Shown in pieces: positions 1 to 10,816 of a DNA stretch of 64,000 bases (positions within the stretch are counted from its first letter, which is position 1; every line of letters begins with the position of its first letter). A program made the translations under genes and the position numbers. The notes below the pieces were generated by a model. That model had not been told where the DNA came from, ran no database searches, and saw only the letters and a list, made by a program, of their open reading frames with translations. The stretch is from Actinomucor elegans (Eukaryota; Mucoromycota; Mucoromycetes; Mucorales; Mucoraceae), in contig JAMSLZ010000015.1 in assembly GCA_026027325.1 (NCBI GenBank), positions 310,001 to 374,000 of the forward strand, written 5' to 3'.

Positions 1-908
1 ATGTTCACAATAAACTACCCAGTCCAATGACTTTATTGACTTAAGATAATGAATGTACAATTTTTACCAGTAACTAACAGTAAAATGCACATATTTCCTA
101 TAGACAACACAACAATCAATAGATCTCTCAGCGGATCTTACCCTGATATCGCATCTGATTAGTCCATGTTCAGAATGAATTGCTGCATCTAATAAAATCA
201 TTAATCGTTTCCCTCTATAAAATGAATGTATCCTATACATTGATGCTTTTAGTAGTAAATTATACGCGTCTGCCCTTTATTATTATTATTATTCTTCCGT
301 AATCATATATATAGACCTTTGCTCATGACATACACATTCGTGCCACAGTTTATGCAGCTACGAGAATTCTTGACTGGACAAAAAGAATTAAGGGTTTGTG
401 TGACAAACGCTCTAGTGGTTCCTATACTTACGTAAATGTATTATTCATTGATTACATGATCTATTGGAAGAATAGAGAGTCTTTTATGTGGTTTTCAGTG
501 AGGCATTTTCACCAACCCCCCATGAATTCCTCATATTTGAATCAAAACATGTATTTGAATGTAGCAGGTGAATTCTTGGGCTCAGCTAGAATAGGTACTG
601 GGTATAGAAACCAAGAGTAACAATGACTGCTCTTCTTTTGCTCGTAGCACAACAATCGCGTTCTTTATTATATCATGGTTCTTTTCCCGATACAAAGCAA
701 AGTACTGATAGTTTAGTATCTGTTGATTATGTATGTATACATCTTGATCAACAAGGCATAAAGGAGGAGTCTCAAGGATCTTATTGGATTGAGTACAAGG
801 AAAAATTTCCAATACACCTTTTAAGTTACCGTTTAAGGCTATAAAAAGTGTATAATCAACACATTTCTTAACTTTTTCCTCTCTTCTTTGTTTAATAAAT
901 ATACAAAA
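1..908. other. intergenic region, left edge
   Basis: No convincing gene is seen. Short open frames here lack splice support and recognisable domains. Positions 118-195 hold a copy of the dispersed repeat described separately. The last 60 bases, just before the ATG at 909, are T/C-rich and probably serve as promoter and 5' leader of the Cid1-like gene. Confidence 0.6.
118..195 (-). repeat. dispersed repeat family R, copy 1
   Basis: Read on the minus strand it runs from GATGCAGCA through ATTCTGAACATG and a GATATC-containing middle to GAGAGATCTATT. The same order of blocks recurs near 3226, 7085, 34748, 36125 and 60928, in both orientations and with heavy divergence. No coding capacity is seen. 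It looks like an old non-autonomous element or MITE. The family assignment rests on visual alignment only. Confidence 0.55.
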
Positions 909-2370
909 ATGTCTATAACTGTACATACTAACTACCTGACTGACAATGAAGAAGAAGAAGAAGACTATGACTATTCCACACCAGGATCTTCTGCGTTTGA
1001 GTCGTGTGCGTCTGATCTGACGGATGACTCTTCTTGTTCTTCAATTATCATACGAAAAGAAGATTATCTATTATATCCACCACTTGTACCATCGTTTCAT
1101 GAATCACTTTCGTACAACATATTAAAACTATACCAAGTAAACCATGTTTGATTGTAGTAGTTGGTGCACAAAGACTAACTCTTCTGAAAAGAAACTACTT
1201 CCTTCTAGACAGTCATTCAACAAGAGGCAGGCACTTATGATAAAGATTGAAAAGATGCTGAATAAAGAATGGCCAAATCATAAAGTTCATGTACACTTAT
1301 TTGGGTACTGTTATGTAATGTTTAATATTATACAATACACTTCTTTATACATGTAACATTGACAACTATCTACCTAGTTCATCACAGAATAACCTTGGTA
1401 CAAATCAGTCAGATGTTGATGTGTGTATTTCTACTACTTGGAATGGATTACGATGTATTAAGACATTAGCCGCAGTATTAAGAAAAAGTAACCTATAAAA
1501 AAAAATTCTTTACCTATTCAGGGCTAACTATTTATAATATAGACGGACTGCATGTACTGAAAACAATACCTAGAGCCAAAGTACCTATTGTCAAAGTATG
1601 GGACCCTACCTTGTAAGTTGGACAAAAGTTAGTAGTGTATCCTACTGATATCCACCATTGCAGACAACTGGCTTGCGATTTGAATGTGAATAATACATTA
1701 GCACTTCAGAATACACGGATGATTAAAACCTATGTAGCTATTGATCCGCGTGTAAGGCCATTGATTTTACTTATCAAACATTGGGCCAAACAAAGAAAAC
1801 TAAACGATGCAGGTAATAATATATATATATGAAAGGCGAGTTTTATATACTTATTTCTTTTGTTTAGCTGCTGGCGGCACACTTTCCACCTACACTTGGA
1901 CTTGCATGGCCATCCACTTTTTACAAACACGTTATCCGCCCATCTTGCCGGCGCTTCATGAAATGCCCCATCAGCTTTCGAGCGATAATGTCGTGATTGA
2001 TGGTCTCAATTCTTCGTTTTGCGAAGACTTGTCGCGCCTTGTAGGCTTTGGGCAATCCAATCACGAAAGTTTAGGTGGATTGTTGTATGCTTTCTTCCGC
2101 AAATTTGCTTATGAGTTTGACTATACGACACAAGTGATTTCAGTGCGGTCAGGCAAGCTATTGACAAGGTTTGAAAAGGGTTGGCATCAAGGGTTAGAAG
2201 GGAGTAGAATGTTGTGTATCGAGGAACCGTTTGATGTACGTCGTAATTTGGGGAATTCGGCTGACGCAGTGTCTGTCAAAGGATTACAACTAGAGTTTGA
2301 AAGAGCTGTCAATGTCTTGATAGAAACTGGAGGTAATGTGGATGCCTTGTGTCGATACTACAACCATTAA
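909..2370 (+). CDS. Cid1-family poly(A)/poly(U) RNA polymerase (non-canonical nucleotidyltransferase)
   Basis: Spliced exons are 909-1136, 1192-1304, 1378-1487, 1543-1612, 1664-1812 and 1868-2370, giving 390 aa; all introns are 51-73 nt. The family adds 3' A or U tails to RNA using a Pol-beta-type catalytic core. The GS motif is at residues 114-116, followed by the SDVDV catalytic Asp pair (D126, D128). The third Asp is D179 in ACDLNVNN. The PAP-associated half includes HWAKQRKLND and GGTLSTYTW, and near residue 340 EEPFD followed by RRNLG, which is typical of Cid1/Trf proteins. The ATG at 909 has A at -3. The N-terminal ~50 residues are acidic and low complexity. Intron 1 ends in an AAAAG acceptor, the least certain junction. 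Nuclear versus cytoplasmic role and A versus U preference cannot be read from the sequence. Confidence 0.9.
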
Positions 2371-2891
2371 ATCTTTGCTTATATCTTGAGTTTTATCCCT
2401 TTTACATACATATTCAAATATATACTATTATTATATAAATCGAAATTAACAAACCGTCATTGCCGCATACTTTATTTCAATTCTCTTATCCGTTTATCAT
2501 ATCAGACTTTGCACCACATCCTCAAAGTATCGGAGTTTTAAATAATGTGCCTGCATTGTACAACGGAGTTGGAAGCCGTTTGGAGGTGGGTCGCAGGTAG
2601 TTTTGATGAGGAACACTTGAATGGTTAAAAAGTTTATATAGAATTCTATCATGAATGTAATGGAGTAAACATAATATGGTTGCCATTATTAAAATTAAAA
2701 GATATTCCCGAGACATATTATATTATTGAATTTCTTCTGATATGCAACTGGCCCTCAATCAAAGAGACCTCCGTAAATAAATTATCTTGTCGAGTATTGA
2801 ACCCACACTGCCTTAAGAATTTCCTTTTTGGACAACCAAGTTTCCCTTTTCAAGGTTTACATGTCTCAATTATAATCCTAGTCAATAGAAA

Positions 2892-3176
2892 TTATTTCTG
2901 CTTCAGTTGATCGTTTCTGGTGTTCTTCCAGTATTGCCCTTGGCTCTCGATCATATAATAATTTGTCATTTCTATACAGCCATTCAATGAAACATCTGCA
3001 ATCATAAGCGACCACCAAAGCAGAATCAAAAAAATTATCGCAAATAACTTATTTAATCTAGATAGATAATTTAAAGTGCAAAAAAGGATGCTGCTAAAAA
3101 AAATGGCTGCTATAAATTTTACAAGATAAAGGGCAAAGGCAAGAAATGGAAATACTACAAATATATAGTTCTTCAT
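2892..3176 (-). CDS. possible small membrane protein ORF (94 aa), doubtful
   Basis: A single open frame with a true ATG encodes 94 residues. The first 65 are strongly hydrophobic and could form two or three membrane segments, and the tail is polar and basic. No homologue is recognised. AT-rich DNA readily yields hydrophobic frames (TTT/ATT/TTA codons), so this may be chance. The neighbouring sequence gives no splice continuation that I can defend. Confidence 0.2.
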   Translation of the reverse strand: MKNYIFVVFPFLAFALYLVKFIAAIFFSSILFCTLNYLSRLNKLFAIIFLILLWWSLMIADVSLNGCIEMTNYYMIESQGQYWKNTRNDQLKQK

Positions 3177-3225
3177 GCATCGGTGGGACTCTTAATCCAC
3201 AATAAGACTGATAATGTAGTCATAA

Positions 3226-3345
3226 AAACAGATGCAACAGTTGATTCTGAACATGAAATATTCATCAAATGTGTCATATGATGAACCGAGATCGGTTGAG
3301 AGATCTATTAATGAATAAATTGTGTTTAAGCAAAATGCATGAATG
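3226..3345 (+). repeat. dispersed repeat family R, copy 2
   Basis: The blocks AGATGCAACAG, GATTCTGAACATG and ACCGAGATCGGTTGAGAGATCTATTAA occur in order (the last is broken here into the segments ACCGAGATCGG and GAGAGATCTATTAA). This is the same order as the copy at 34748 and, inverted, the copy at 118. Confidence 0.55.
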
Positions 3346-3856
3346 TTACAGCCAGTCGTTCAGATTGATTAAAAAGAAAAAAGAAAAGAAAAAAAAAGGT
3401 AGATCTGTCAAGTTTGAAACGCATACCAAAGTAATTTTTTTTTTTTTTTTTTTTTTTACATCCGCTAAATGCTGCATAAACTTTGTTAATTCGCGTTTTG
3501 CTTATTAACTCTTTTGAGGCATTTAAAATAAAGAAAGATTTTCGGACTGTGGCCCGAGTTTCCCCAGCCAGCAGCGATTGTTTCATAATTAAAGTACTAC
3601 AGCCAATAAAAATGAAGAATAAAGTCAATTTTGACCATCCGATCGGTATTTTTTTTTTAGAACCACCTACCCACATTGCGTATAAGAAAAAAAACCGATA
3701 ATTGTACCTTACAATACAATTAAAACACCACCAAATTCACAACTACTTTATCATTGGTTAATCAGTTTCTGAACCAAAGGTTTAAGAAAGAAGGGTTCAC
3801 CTATACTTTCTCTCTTTTTTTTTTCTTGGTTTTTCATTTCCATACACTACAGCACG

Positions 3857-4496
3857 ATGCTTGGCTCCTCTATGTTATTCTTATTTGCAGTTGTATTAGC
3901 TGCTATCCTTTTATTTTTGATGGTCTTTTTTGTAAGTTTTGTTTCTTTTTTTTTTTGTTAACCTCGAGAGATTTATCAACTTAAATATTTCGATTAGGTC
4001 ATTATGTTTTCTGATTTAGAATGCGATTATATCAATCCAATCGACTTATGTAACAAATTGAACCAGGTAAAAAGGAAATCTCGGTATACATGGTAATGTT
4101 TCTTAAAGAGTGTTTGGTTATAGTTTGTTTTACCCGAGATGGGACTTCAAGCGTTTGTGTTTTCTCTTTTCTTGGTGACTGGTCACTGGTTCCCAATGCT
4201 TATCAATTTGCCTATACTCGTTCTCAATATCAGAAAGTAAGTTGTATGTTTCATTGTTTAAGGGTGGTTTGACTAAGAGCGATGGTATAGGGTGATGAAT
4301 CATGCACATATGTATGATGCTACAGAGATTTTCCGTACATTGTCGAAACATAAGAAGGAAAGCTTTATCAAGCTTGGATTCTATGCCATTGTAAGTATCT
4401 GGGTCAAATAACGCGTCATGGTGACTAATAACTCTTGTTTAGTGCTTCTTTTATTATCTTTATCGTATGATTGTAGCTTTAATCGCTTCTGATTAA
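3857..4496 (+). CDS. erv14: Cornichon/Erv14 family ER export cargo receptor
   Basis: Exons are 3857-3931, 3998-4066, 4124-4236, 4291-4390 and 4443-4496, giving 136 aa, the usual cornichon length. Erv14 is a small three-helix membrane protein of ER-derived COPII vesicles that loads transmembrane cargo for transport to the Golgi. The sequence shows the family hallmarks in order: an N-terminal hydrophobic helix, FSDLECDYINPIDLCNKLN, then TGHWFP and LINLPIL, the segment YDATEIFRTL, and the C-terminal KESFIKLGFY and FYYLYRMI. The gene is convergent with the RING ligase, leaving 87 bp between stop codons. All splice sites are GT-AG and the introns are 52-66 nt. Identification is secure because conserved blocks cover almost the whole length. 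Confidence 0.95.
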
Positions 4497-4583
4497 GCAA
4501 AAGAAGCATCCTCAATGTAAATTATAACCATTTTATACAATAGTCTCTCATATAGCAATAAAAACGATTTTTTTTTCTATTGA

Positions 4584-5977
4584 TCAGTATTGCTCCTCTT
4601 CTTCTTCCTGATCGTTTGAATAGTTTTTCCCTCGAAAATCTCTTTTACATAATGGACACTTTGAGTTCAAGCCTAACCATTCATGCACACACTCTTTATG
4701 ATAATGATGCTGACACCTAGAAAAAATCATTTCAGTAATCCTTGTATTAGCTTTGTTAGTAATCTTTTACCATAATTTACAGACAAGTTCATTGTTTTCA
4801 TATTCACTCAGACAAATAGAACAAATGGCATCTTCTTGTTTTGGTATAGTCAATGTTTGCAGGTTTTCTGGTTGTTGTGGCACTTGTTCATTTTGTTTTG
4901 TTGGTCTATGCATGAATCGACGTATATAATTTGGTTTTTTCTGAGGTTCTACTACAGCTGCTTCTTCATCCACCGATACTGTATCATGACGATCATCCAT
5001 TGATTTGTATTTAAATACAGGAATGCTGGCGATTTCTTCTTTTGAGCCACCCACCATGACAGTTGAAACATTGATATTGAATGTTCTCATAGCAACTGCA
5101 TTCAAAAAAAAGGGTGTTATTATAAAAAAAAAATCAAGTAGAAAGGGCTGGTCAAGGTTTACCTAAAACGCACGGCAAACAGAATATAACGGAAGCACAG
5201 GCTACAAGAGGCACAATCAGCAGCATATAACCGAATAAAACCCAAGCCAAGATGGTATAGTAATAAGCTGCGGCATTGGTAGGACAGTTTGAAGGCGAAA
5301 ATACCAAGTAATTGCCTACAATAAACCAAAGAATACCAAACAAATCCAAAAGCGATTTGAGCCTATATCGTCGAATTAGTGGAATAAAACAAAAGGATGA
5401 ATCATTCTATCTTTACTTGTCTACCCAACCAGTTAATAGTGAAGCTGATTGTTGCTGCTGCTGCTGCTGCTGCTGCTGTTGTATATCAATATTAGTTTCA
5501 GTAGTATTATTATCGTCTGTTTGCGCTGTTGATGTGGACGAAGAAGCAGAGGTATCTACTGCCGCTGGCTCTGTAACTGATGCATTGGTTCTTGTTGTAC
5601 TTCTTCGTCTTGTAGTATGATGATGTTGACTTCTAGGCGTAAATAGGTGTTGATAAATAGATATAGGCAATGATAAGCCAACGCGAACAACGAATACAAT
5701 CAAATACAGCTGCAATGGTTTTTCGCAGCTCTGTTGATTCAAACTACCATACACTAGTATAGTCGTAGTAGCAGATATCTATTACGCGATAATTCAATCT
5801 TTGTTTCTATAAAGCATAATTTTTTTTTCTTTTTACTTGTAACATGGCTATCGTAAACGATATCACTAATAAAACTTTACTGGCATTGGATATTTGGCTC
5901 CAAGAAAATCGTAGCCAGTTTGTTCTTACAGTTGTACGTGGATCCGTAGTTTGATCATTATTAGTTGGAGTATCCAT
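4584..5977 (-). CDS. multi-pass membrane RING-H2 E3 ubiquitin ligase
   Basis: Exons (minus) are 5977-5837, 5730-5417, 5362-5163, 5095-4771 and 4716-4584, giving 370 aa. The N-terminal two thirds contain several hydrophobic stretches (VLLVISFTIAML, LYLIVFVVRVGLSLPISI, ILWFIVGNYLVF, MLLIVPLVACASVIF), with a Ser/Thr-rich and poly-Gln loop between them. The C-terminus has a complete RING-H2 finger: CSICLSEYENNELVCKLW followed by CQHHYHKECVHEWL and CPLC, giving the C3H2C3 zinc ligands. The layout resembles plant and fungal membrane RING ligases of the At1g12760 type, which ubiquitinate targets at endomembranes. It ends in an acidic EEEEEQY tail. The 11-residue poly-Gln comes from a CAG/CTG-type tract near 5450-5480 and may vary between strains. 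Substrate unknown. Confidence 0.88.
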
Positions 5978-7785
5978 ATATAATTTTAAGCTATGTACAA
6001 AAAAGAAAGTGGTATAGAAGTGAAAGAAAAAGAATCAAATTCGTGTGTGGGGAAAAACAAAAATATAATGCGGGTCAAAAAAAAAAAAAAGCCTACTGAC
6101 TTGACTTGGATTATCTAAATAAGGGTGCCCCATATTAGATAGCTTTTTTGCTGTAGGTCTGCGCAGTGATCAGAGCATAAAGATCAACCATTATCTCCGC
6201 TAAAGATAATCAGCAAAAAAGGAGATGATCAAATCATTTATCCATAGTTATTTCCTGACATTCTTACCAATCGAAATTAACACGCATTTCTACATAGCTT
6301 ACCTATCTATCTGATATCTAGGCATAATTAAAAATACTCGGCTCAAAGCTTCACCCAACCGATTATCTACCCCTTTGGAATTCTGGATTACATCTGATTG
6401 GATCCTGCTCGGGAGTATCTAAAATATAGAACCGAATCATCAAGGTCCATTCAGGGTTTACCACGATAAGATCTAACAGCAATAAACTAAAGCAAAGCTA
6501 TGTCGGGAAATATATAAAGCAAAATACACTCTTTTCAACTTAATTAAACCCATAGTACATGAGTTCAAAACTGCGCTAGAAGGCTTCAAAGATATAATAT
6601 TTAGGCGTCTGGAGATTTTTTTTTCCATTGATAGTGTAATGTGGAAATTTAATTTTAGACTTTGAATAATATCAGAGCTGTAAAAATCCCAATAGGAAAT
6701 TGCACAAATTCGGTGGTCATCATCAAAGTTCCATGGATATCCTTGACAGATATCTTTAATATTTTCAACCAGATTTATCAGCAAGAAGTATATCTAAGGC
6801 TTTGAAACTTTAAATATGTATATATGTATATACGTATAAAAGGCGCTTTTGTATATAAACGCAAGTACATATGTTTAAAGATTTATTGTAACTGGTTCCA
6901 AAAACTCCGACCAAGTAGCCTAACTTTTTTTTTTTTGGAGCAGGATAATTCTTTCGTGTCCTCTATATAATTTACACTATTCAAGAAGGAATCTTATAAT
7001 TGATAATCTATATTAAAACCATAAAGTACAGTCTAATTTTTGTTAAAAAAAAGGCAGATTGGAAAATTGGCGCTGCATAACAATCAACACGAGAGATCTG
7101 CTACTCTTGGTAAAAAGTCGTCTCTGAGACGTAGTTCATGTTCAGAATAAACTGCTAAAGTTGTTAAAATCTTTATTTGACTTCAATATCTTGATTATGT
7201 TAATCTTGTACTTGTAAATATTAATTTTTTAACTTGGCGCTTTTAACATGCACTCAAGAAAAGCCATTTCACGAGCCTAGTTGACTCACAGTCCCTTGCA
7301 ACAGGGCATCCCTAGCGATTGCAACGGCTTTCATAAGTGCTGCTTCGGTAAATCGTTCCTGAGCAATTGCTATTGGCAGCCCACAGCCGTGATATATGAG
7401 GCATGTGAAATATAGGAATTAATTATAAGCCAGCACCTTAGAATAAAACCTTATCTTCCCGTCTTTTCTTTTCGAGTTACAAATATGCCTTTGTTGGTGG
7501 CCAGGTTCACACTTCGGCCGTGTTCTAACATAGTATGAATAATAAACAAGATACACAACTTTTTTTTTATTGATCCTGGCATTTTTTGTAGGTCTGCTCA
7601 GTGTTTCGATCGCCTCGTCATGAGCTATCGAATCTACTCCAATCGAGCTTGAAGAGACCATTCTCGACTCAGAAACCTGTTTTTCAATGGAGGTATATTT
7701 AAAAAAAAAAAAAAAGAAAACCGATAAAGTAACAATTGCCTATGCTGACATTACTCCAAGATCCAGCCCTATTCTTAGCAAGACA
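5978..7785. other. intergenic region with repeat copy, hairpin and possible gene remnant
   Basis: No intact gene is seen. Features are an inverted repeat at 6144-6220 (ten-base arms TTTTTTGCTG/CAGCAAAAAA with a second stem inside), TATATG-rich DNA near 6815-6840, a dispersed repeat copy at 7085-7165, and a minus-strand reading frame at about 7265-7400 that resembles an amidase C-terminus (see findings). Confidence 0.5.
7085..7165 (-). repeat. dispersed repeat family R, copy 3
   Basis: GAGAGATCTGCT is followed about 40 bases later by TTCATGTTCAGAATAAACTGCT. On the minus strand this is the order seen in copies 1 and 2. The middle portion is diverged. Confidence 0.4.
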
Positions 7786-9922
7786 ATGCCTTCTTTACAA
7801 GCTACACTCAAAACCACGAGTATACCACTTGTCTCGTTTGCAGTCGGCTTGCATTGCACGCAAAACAACCCGTTCAAGTTGCGTACCGTGTATTGTGAAG
7901 CTATGACTTTTAAACCTACCCTTGTCGAAGCCGTAACACCCACTAAAGTCCTTCAGCAGATTCTTCCACCTGCTCCAACCTCCATAGCGCATGACATATG
8001 GGAGCTAGTGAAGCCTGATTTGCTCCTGTTGGCCTGTATTATACTGACTGCCATTGGTGCTGCTATTATCCAACTGCAAACACCTTTGGTCACCGGTCAA
8101 TTGATCAATGTACTATCAGCCAGTGTCAATGCTGCAGCAGATGGCCTTGGCGCCTTGACCATTCGTGATTTGAACGCACCTGCTTTGAAACTATTTGCTT
8201 TATTGACGGCGCAAGGTGTGTTGACTTTTGCACACATTGCCTTGGTATCAGCATTTGGAGAAAATGTAGCAAAGCGTTTGCGATCCAAATTGTTTGCCGC
8301 CATGATCTGTCAGGATATTTCGTTTTTTGATTGTCATCGTAGTGGTGAATTGGTGAGTCGTTTGACTGCTGATGTGTCTGATTTCAAGGTATGTGTATTG
8401 ATCTAACAAATGCAAAGTTCTTCTTTTGAAGTTTTGTTTTTAACATGGTAATAGAGTACATTTAAACAATTGGTCACTCAAGGTCTGAAATCTGTCACTC
8501 AAACTATTGGTTGCTCGATCCAGCTTTTCCGTATCTCTACTTCATTGACTTTGACCATGCTTGCTACCATGCCTGCTCTGTATATCCTGCTCAATCTTTA
8601 CGGTGCCTATCTTCGCAAACTCAGCAAACGCAACAAACAATTGGATGGCATTTCTGGTGGCGTCGCTGGTGAAGTGATTAGCAATATGCGTACTGTACGT
8701 GCTTTTGCCGCTGAAGATCGTGAACACCAACACTATGCTGATGCTTGTTCTCGCGTTGCTGATGCTAATACACATCTAGGTCTTCATATTGGTCTGTTCC
8801 AAGGCCTCACCAACATCTCTGTCGGCTGTATGGTTCTTACTGTCCTCTACTGTGGTGGTTCTCTCGTTGTCGAGAACAAACTGACCAGTGGTGATCTGAT
8901 GTCTTATATGCTATCTACACAAACAGCACAACATGCTTTGGTGTCATTAGGTGTCTTGTTTGGACAGTCGATTAAAGCAGCGGCTTCAGCTACTCGTGTA
9001 TTTGAATTCATTCACTGTGTGCCCCAAGTGCCTTTGCGTGGTGGTGAGGAGCTTGATCATGTGCAAGGCCGTGTGGTGTTTAAGGATGTGATGTTTGCTT
9101 ATCCTACGCGTCAAGATCAAACTGTATTGGACGGATTTTGTTTGACAGTACCTCAGGGTGCTACTGTGGCATTATGTGGACCTTCTGGCAGTGGTAAATC
9201 AACCATTGCCTCCTTGTTGGAACGTTTCTATGAGCCTAGTCAAGGTCAAATTTTGCTGGATGGTCGTGATTTGAAAACATTGGATCCTTCTTGGTTAAGA
9301 CATCACATTGGATTTATCAATCAGGAACCTGTGCTTTTTGCTACATCGATTTTGGAAAATATCCGTTATGGTAAACCTGATGCTACTTTGGAAGAAGTAA
9401 GAGCTGCAGCCCGTCAAGCGAATGCAGAGGTCTTTATTGATGGATTCCCCGATGGATATGATACTATAGTCGGAGAACGTGGTGCTGCTCTTTCTGGAGG
9501 TCAAAAGCAGCGTATTGCCATTGCTCGTGCTATATTAAAGAACCCCAAGGTATAGACATATCTATGAATTGATTTAAAACCATACTTACAATTGTATACT
9601 AGATTCTCATTTTGGATGAAGCCACTTCTGCTTTAGACAGTAAGTGATGCATGTGTAATACTGTAGGTGACTAATGTGTTATTCTATAGCTCAAAGCGAA
9701 AGAATGGTGCAAGACGCGCTCGATAAGCTAATGCATGGTAGAACAGTGCTTGTGATTGCGCATCGATTATCGACTATTAGAAAGGCAGATATGATTGTCG
9801 TGATGGGCAAGACACCTGGAAACATTCTAGAAAAAGGAACACACGATGAATTGATGAATAATCAATCGACTTACTATAGACTTCATAACCAATTAGTGAA
9901 TTCTGAGAATCAGATACTGTAA
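7786..9922 (+). CDS. mitochondrial ABC half-transporter, ABCB8 type
   Basis: Exons are 7786-8388, 8455-9549, 9603-9639 and 9690-9922, giving 655 aa. An in-frame ATG at 7687 would add 33 Lys-rich residues, but the ATG at 7786 has A at -3 and starts a plausible mitochondrial presequence. A type I ABC exporter transmembrane region (about residues 85-390) is followed by one nucleotide-binding domain: Walker A GPSGSGKST at 443-451, Q-loop FINQEPVLF, signature LSGGQKQR near 547, Walker B ILILDEATSALD, and H-loop IAHRLST. The match to animal ABCB8 runs through the transmembrane domain (FFD..RSGELVSRLTADV, GLFQGLTNI) as well as the ATPase. ABCB8 lies in the inner mitochondrial membrane and is linked to iron export and potassium flux. 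It should act as a dimer. Exon 3 is only 37 nt and encodes Walker B. Confidence 0.93.
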
Positions 9923-10159
9923 ATACAATCACTAACTAAATGTCACAATCTTAATTGGTATTACCACGATGTGTTTATGTGGCCTCATATGCAAGCTGTC
10001 AATTATAAGAGAGGAAAAAAGGGGGCGCTTTTTATTTGATGAAGGGTAATGAAACAGATGGGAAAGATGAAGTATTATACAAAAAAAAAAAAAGTAGAAC
10101 CTTTTGGAGCTACTATGCTTTTTCTTTTCTTTTTCTTTTTTTTTACAGCCTGGAGACAT

Positions 10160-10721
10160 TTATGGGCGGAAAACGTTCTTGGTATATTCGCCATAGTAGT
10201 TACCAGGAGGGCTATAGTCACAGACATAGTAGGTACCTCCCAAGTTGCTACAGTAAGTAGCAGCACAACCAACATGAGTAGTGCCCTTCCAGACGATTTG
10301 AGTAAAGTGGCCAGTAACACCACCGTTGCTGGAGGTACCTCTGTTATAATCATAATCCTTGACTTCATCATACCAAGCATCAATGACGGCCTTCATGGAA
10401 GGATAGCCATAGGCAATGTTTTGGCCAGTGCCTTTCATCTATTAAAGTAATTAATCAATCTGTATATTTAGCGCAAAATGATGTCCAACTTACGACGTTG
10501 TGGCCCCAGACACAAGTATCACTGACGGTTTTGGCATGGGCAGCGAGCTTTTGGCTCCACTTGATCTTGGGGACATGATGTCTGGTACGGTACTTGTTGT
10601 GGTAAGTTACAGCTTGAGATCTGACGTTGACGGGCTTTCCAGAAGAAGGATAAGCCATAGCAACTTGAGAAGTAAGGGCTACAACAGCAGCAATCTTGGC
10701 GAGAGTAGTAGTGAAGAGCAT
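10160..10721 (-). CDS. secreted CAP/SCP (PR-1, Pry-like) protein
   Basis: Exons (minus) are 10721-10494 and 10438-10160, giving 168 aa. Residues 1-23 form a signal peptide ending around QVAMA, so the product should be secreted. The CAP domain follows: HNKYR, WSQKLAAHA, WGHN, GQNIAYGYPS, AWYDEV, GHFTQIVWKGTTHVGCA and CDYSPPGNY. Fungal Pry proteins bind and export sterols and fatty acids in a sandwich fold with a putative metal tetrad of two His and two Glu. Here the usual GEN Glu is Gln (GQN), so the tetrad is incomplete, while the lipid-binding fold looks intact. A TATA box lies about 90 bp upstream of the ATG, suggesting strong inducible expression. The gene ends 238 bp from the convergent ABC transporter. 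Confidence 0.92.
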
Positions 10722-10806
10722 TGTTGTTTAAATGATTGGAATGAGTAGTGTTGACAAAGATGAGATTTGCTTTGATTTGAATGAATTGAAAACGAATGAT
10801 AAGCTT

Positions 10807-10816
10807 CTTTTATATA
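10807..10816 (-). promoter_or_regulatory. TATA box of the CAP protein gene
   Basis: TATATAAAAG on the minus strand lies 86-95 bases upstream of the ATG at 10721, with an A-rich leader between them. It is the only strong TATA element in this interval. Confidence 0.5.

Larger units (their letters stand above)
2371..3856. other. intergenic region with possible small ORF and one repeat copy
   Basis: Contains a doubtful 94-codon minus-strand frame (2892-3176, listed separately), a dispersed repeat copy at 3226-3345, and T- and A-homopolymer runs near 3380-3460. Frames at 3269-3700 are produced by these homopolymers. Nothing else is recognised. The final 80 bases are pyrimidine-rich leader of the cornichon gene. 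Confidence 0.5.

Noticed and set aside
3269..3700. Overlapping frames of 79, 116 and 72 codons
   Set aside because: Created by long A and T homopolymers; poly-Lys and poly-Phe translations without other content.
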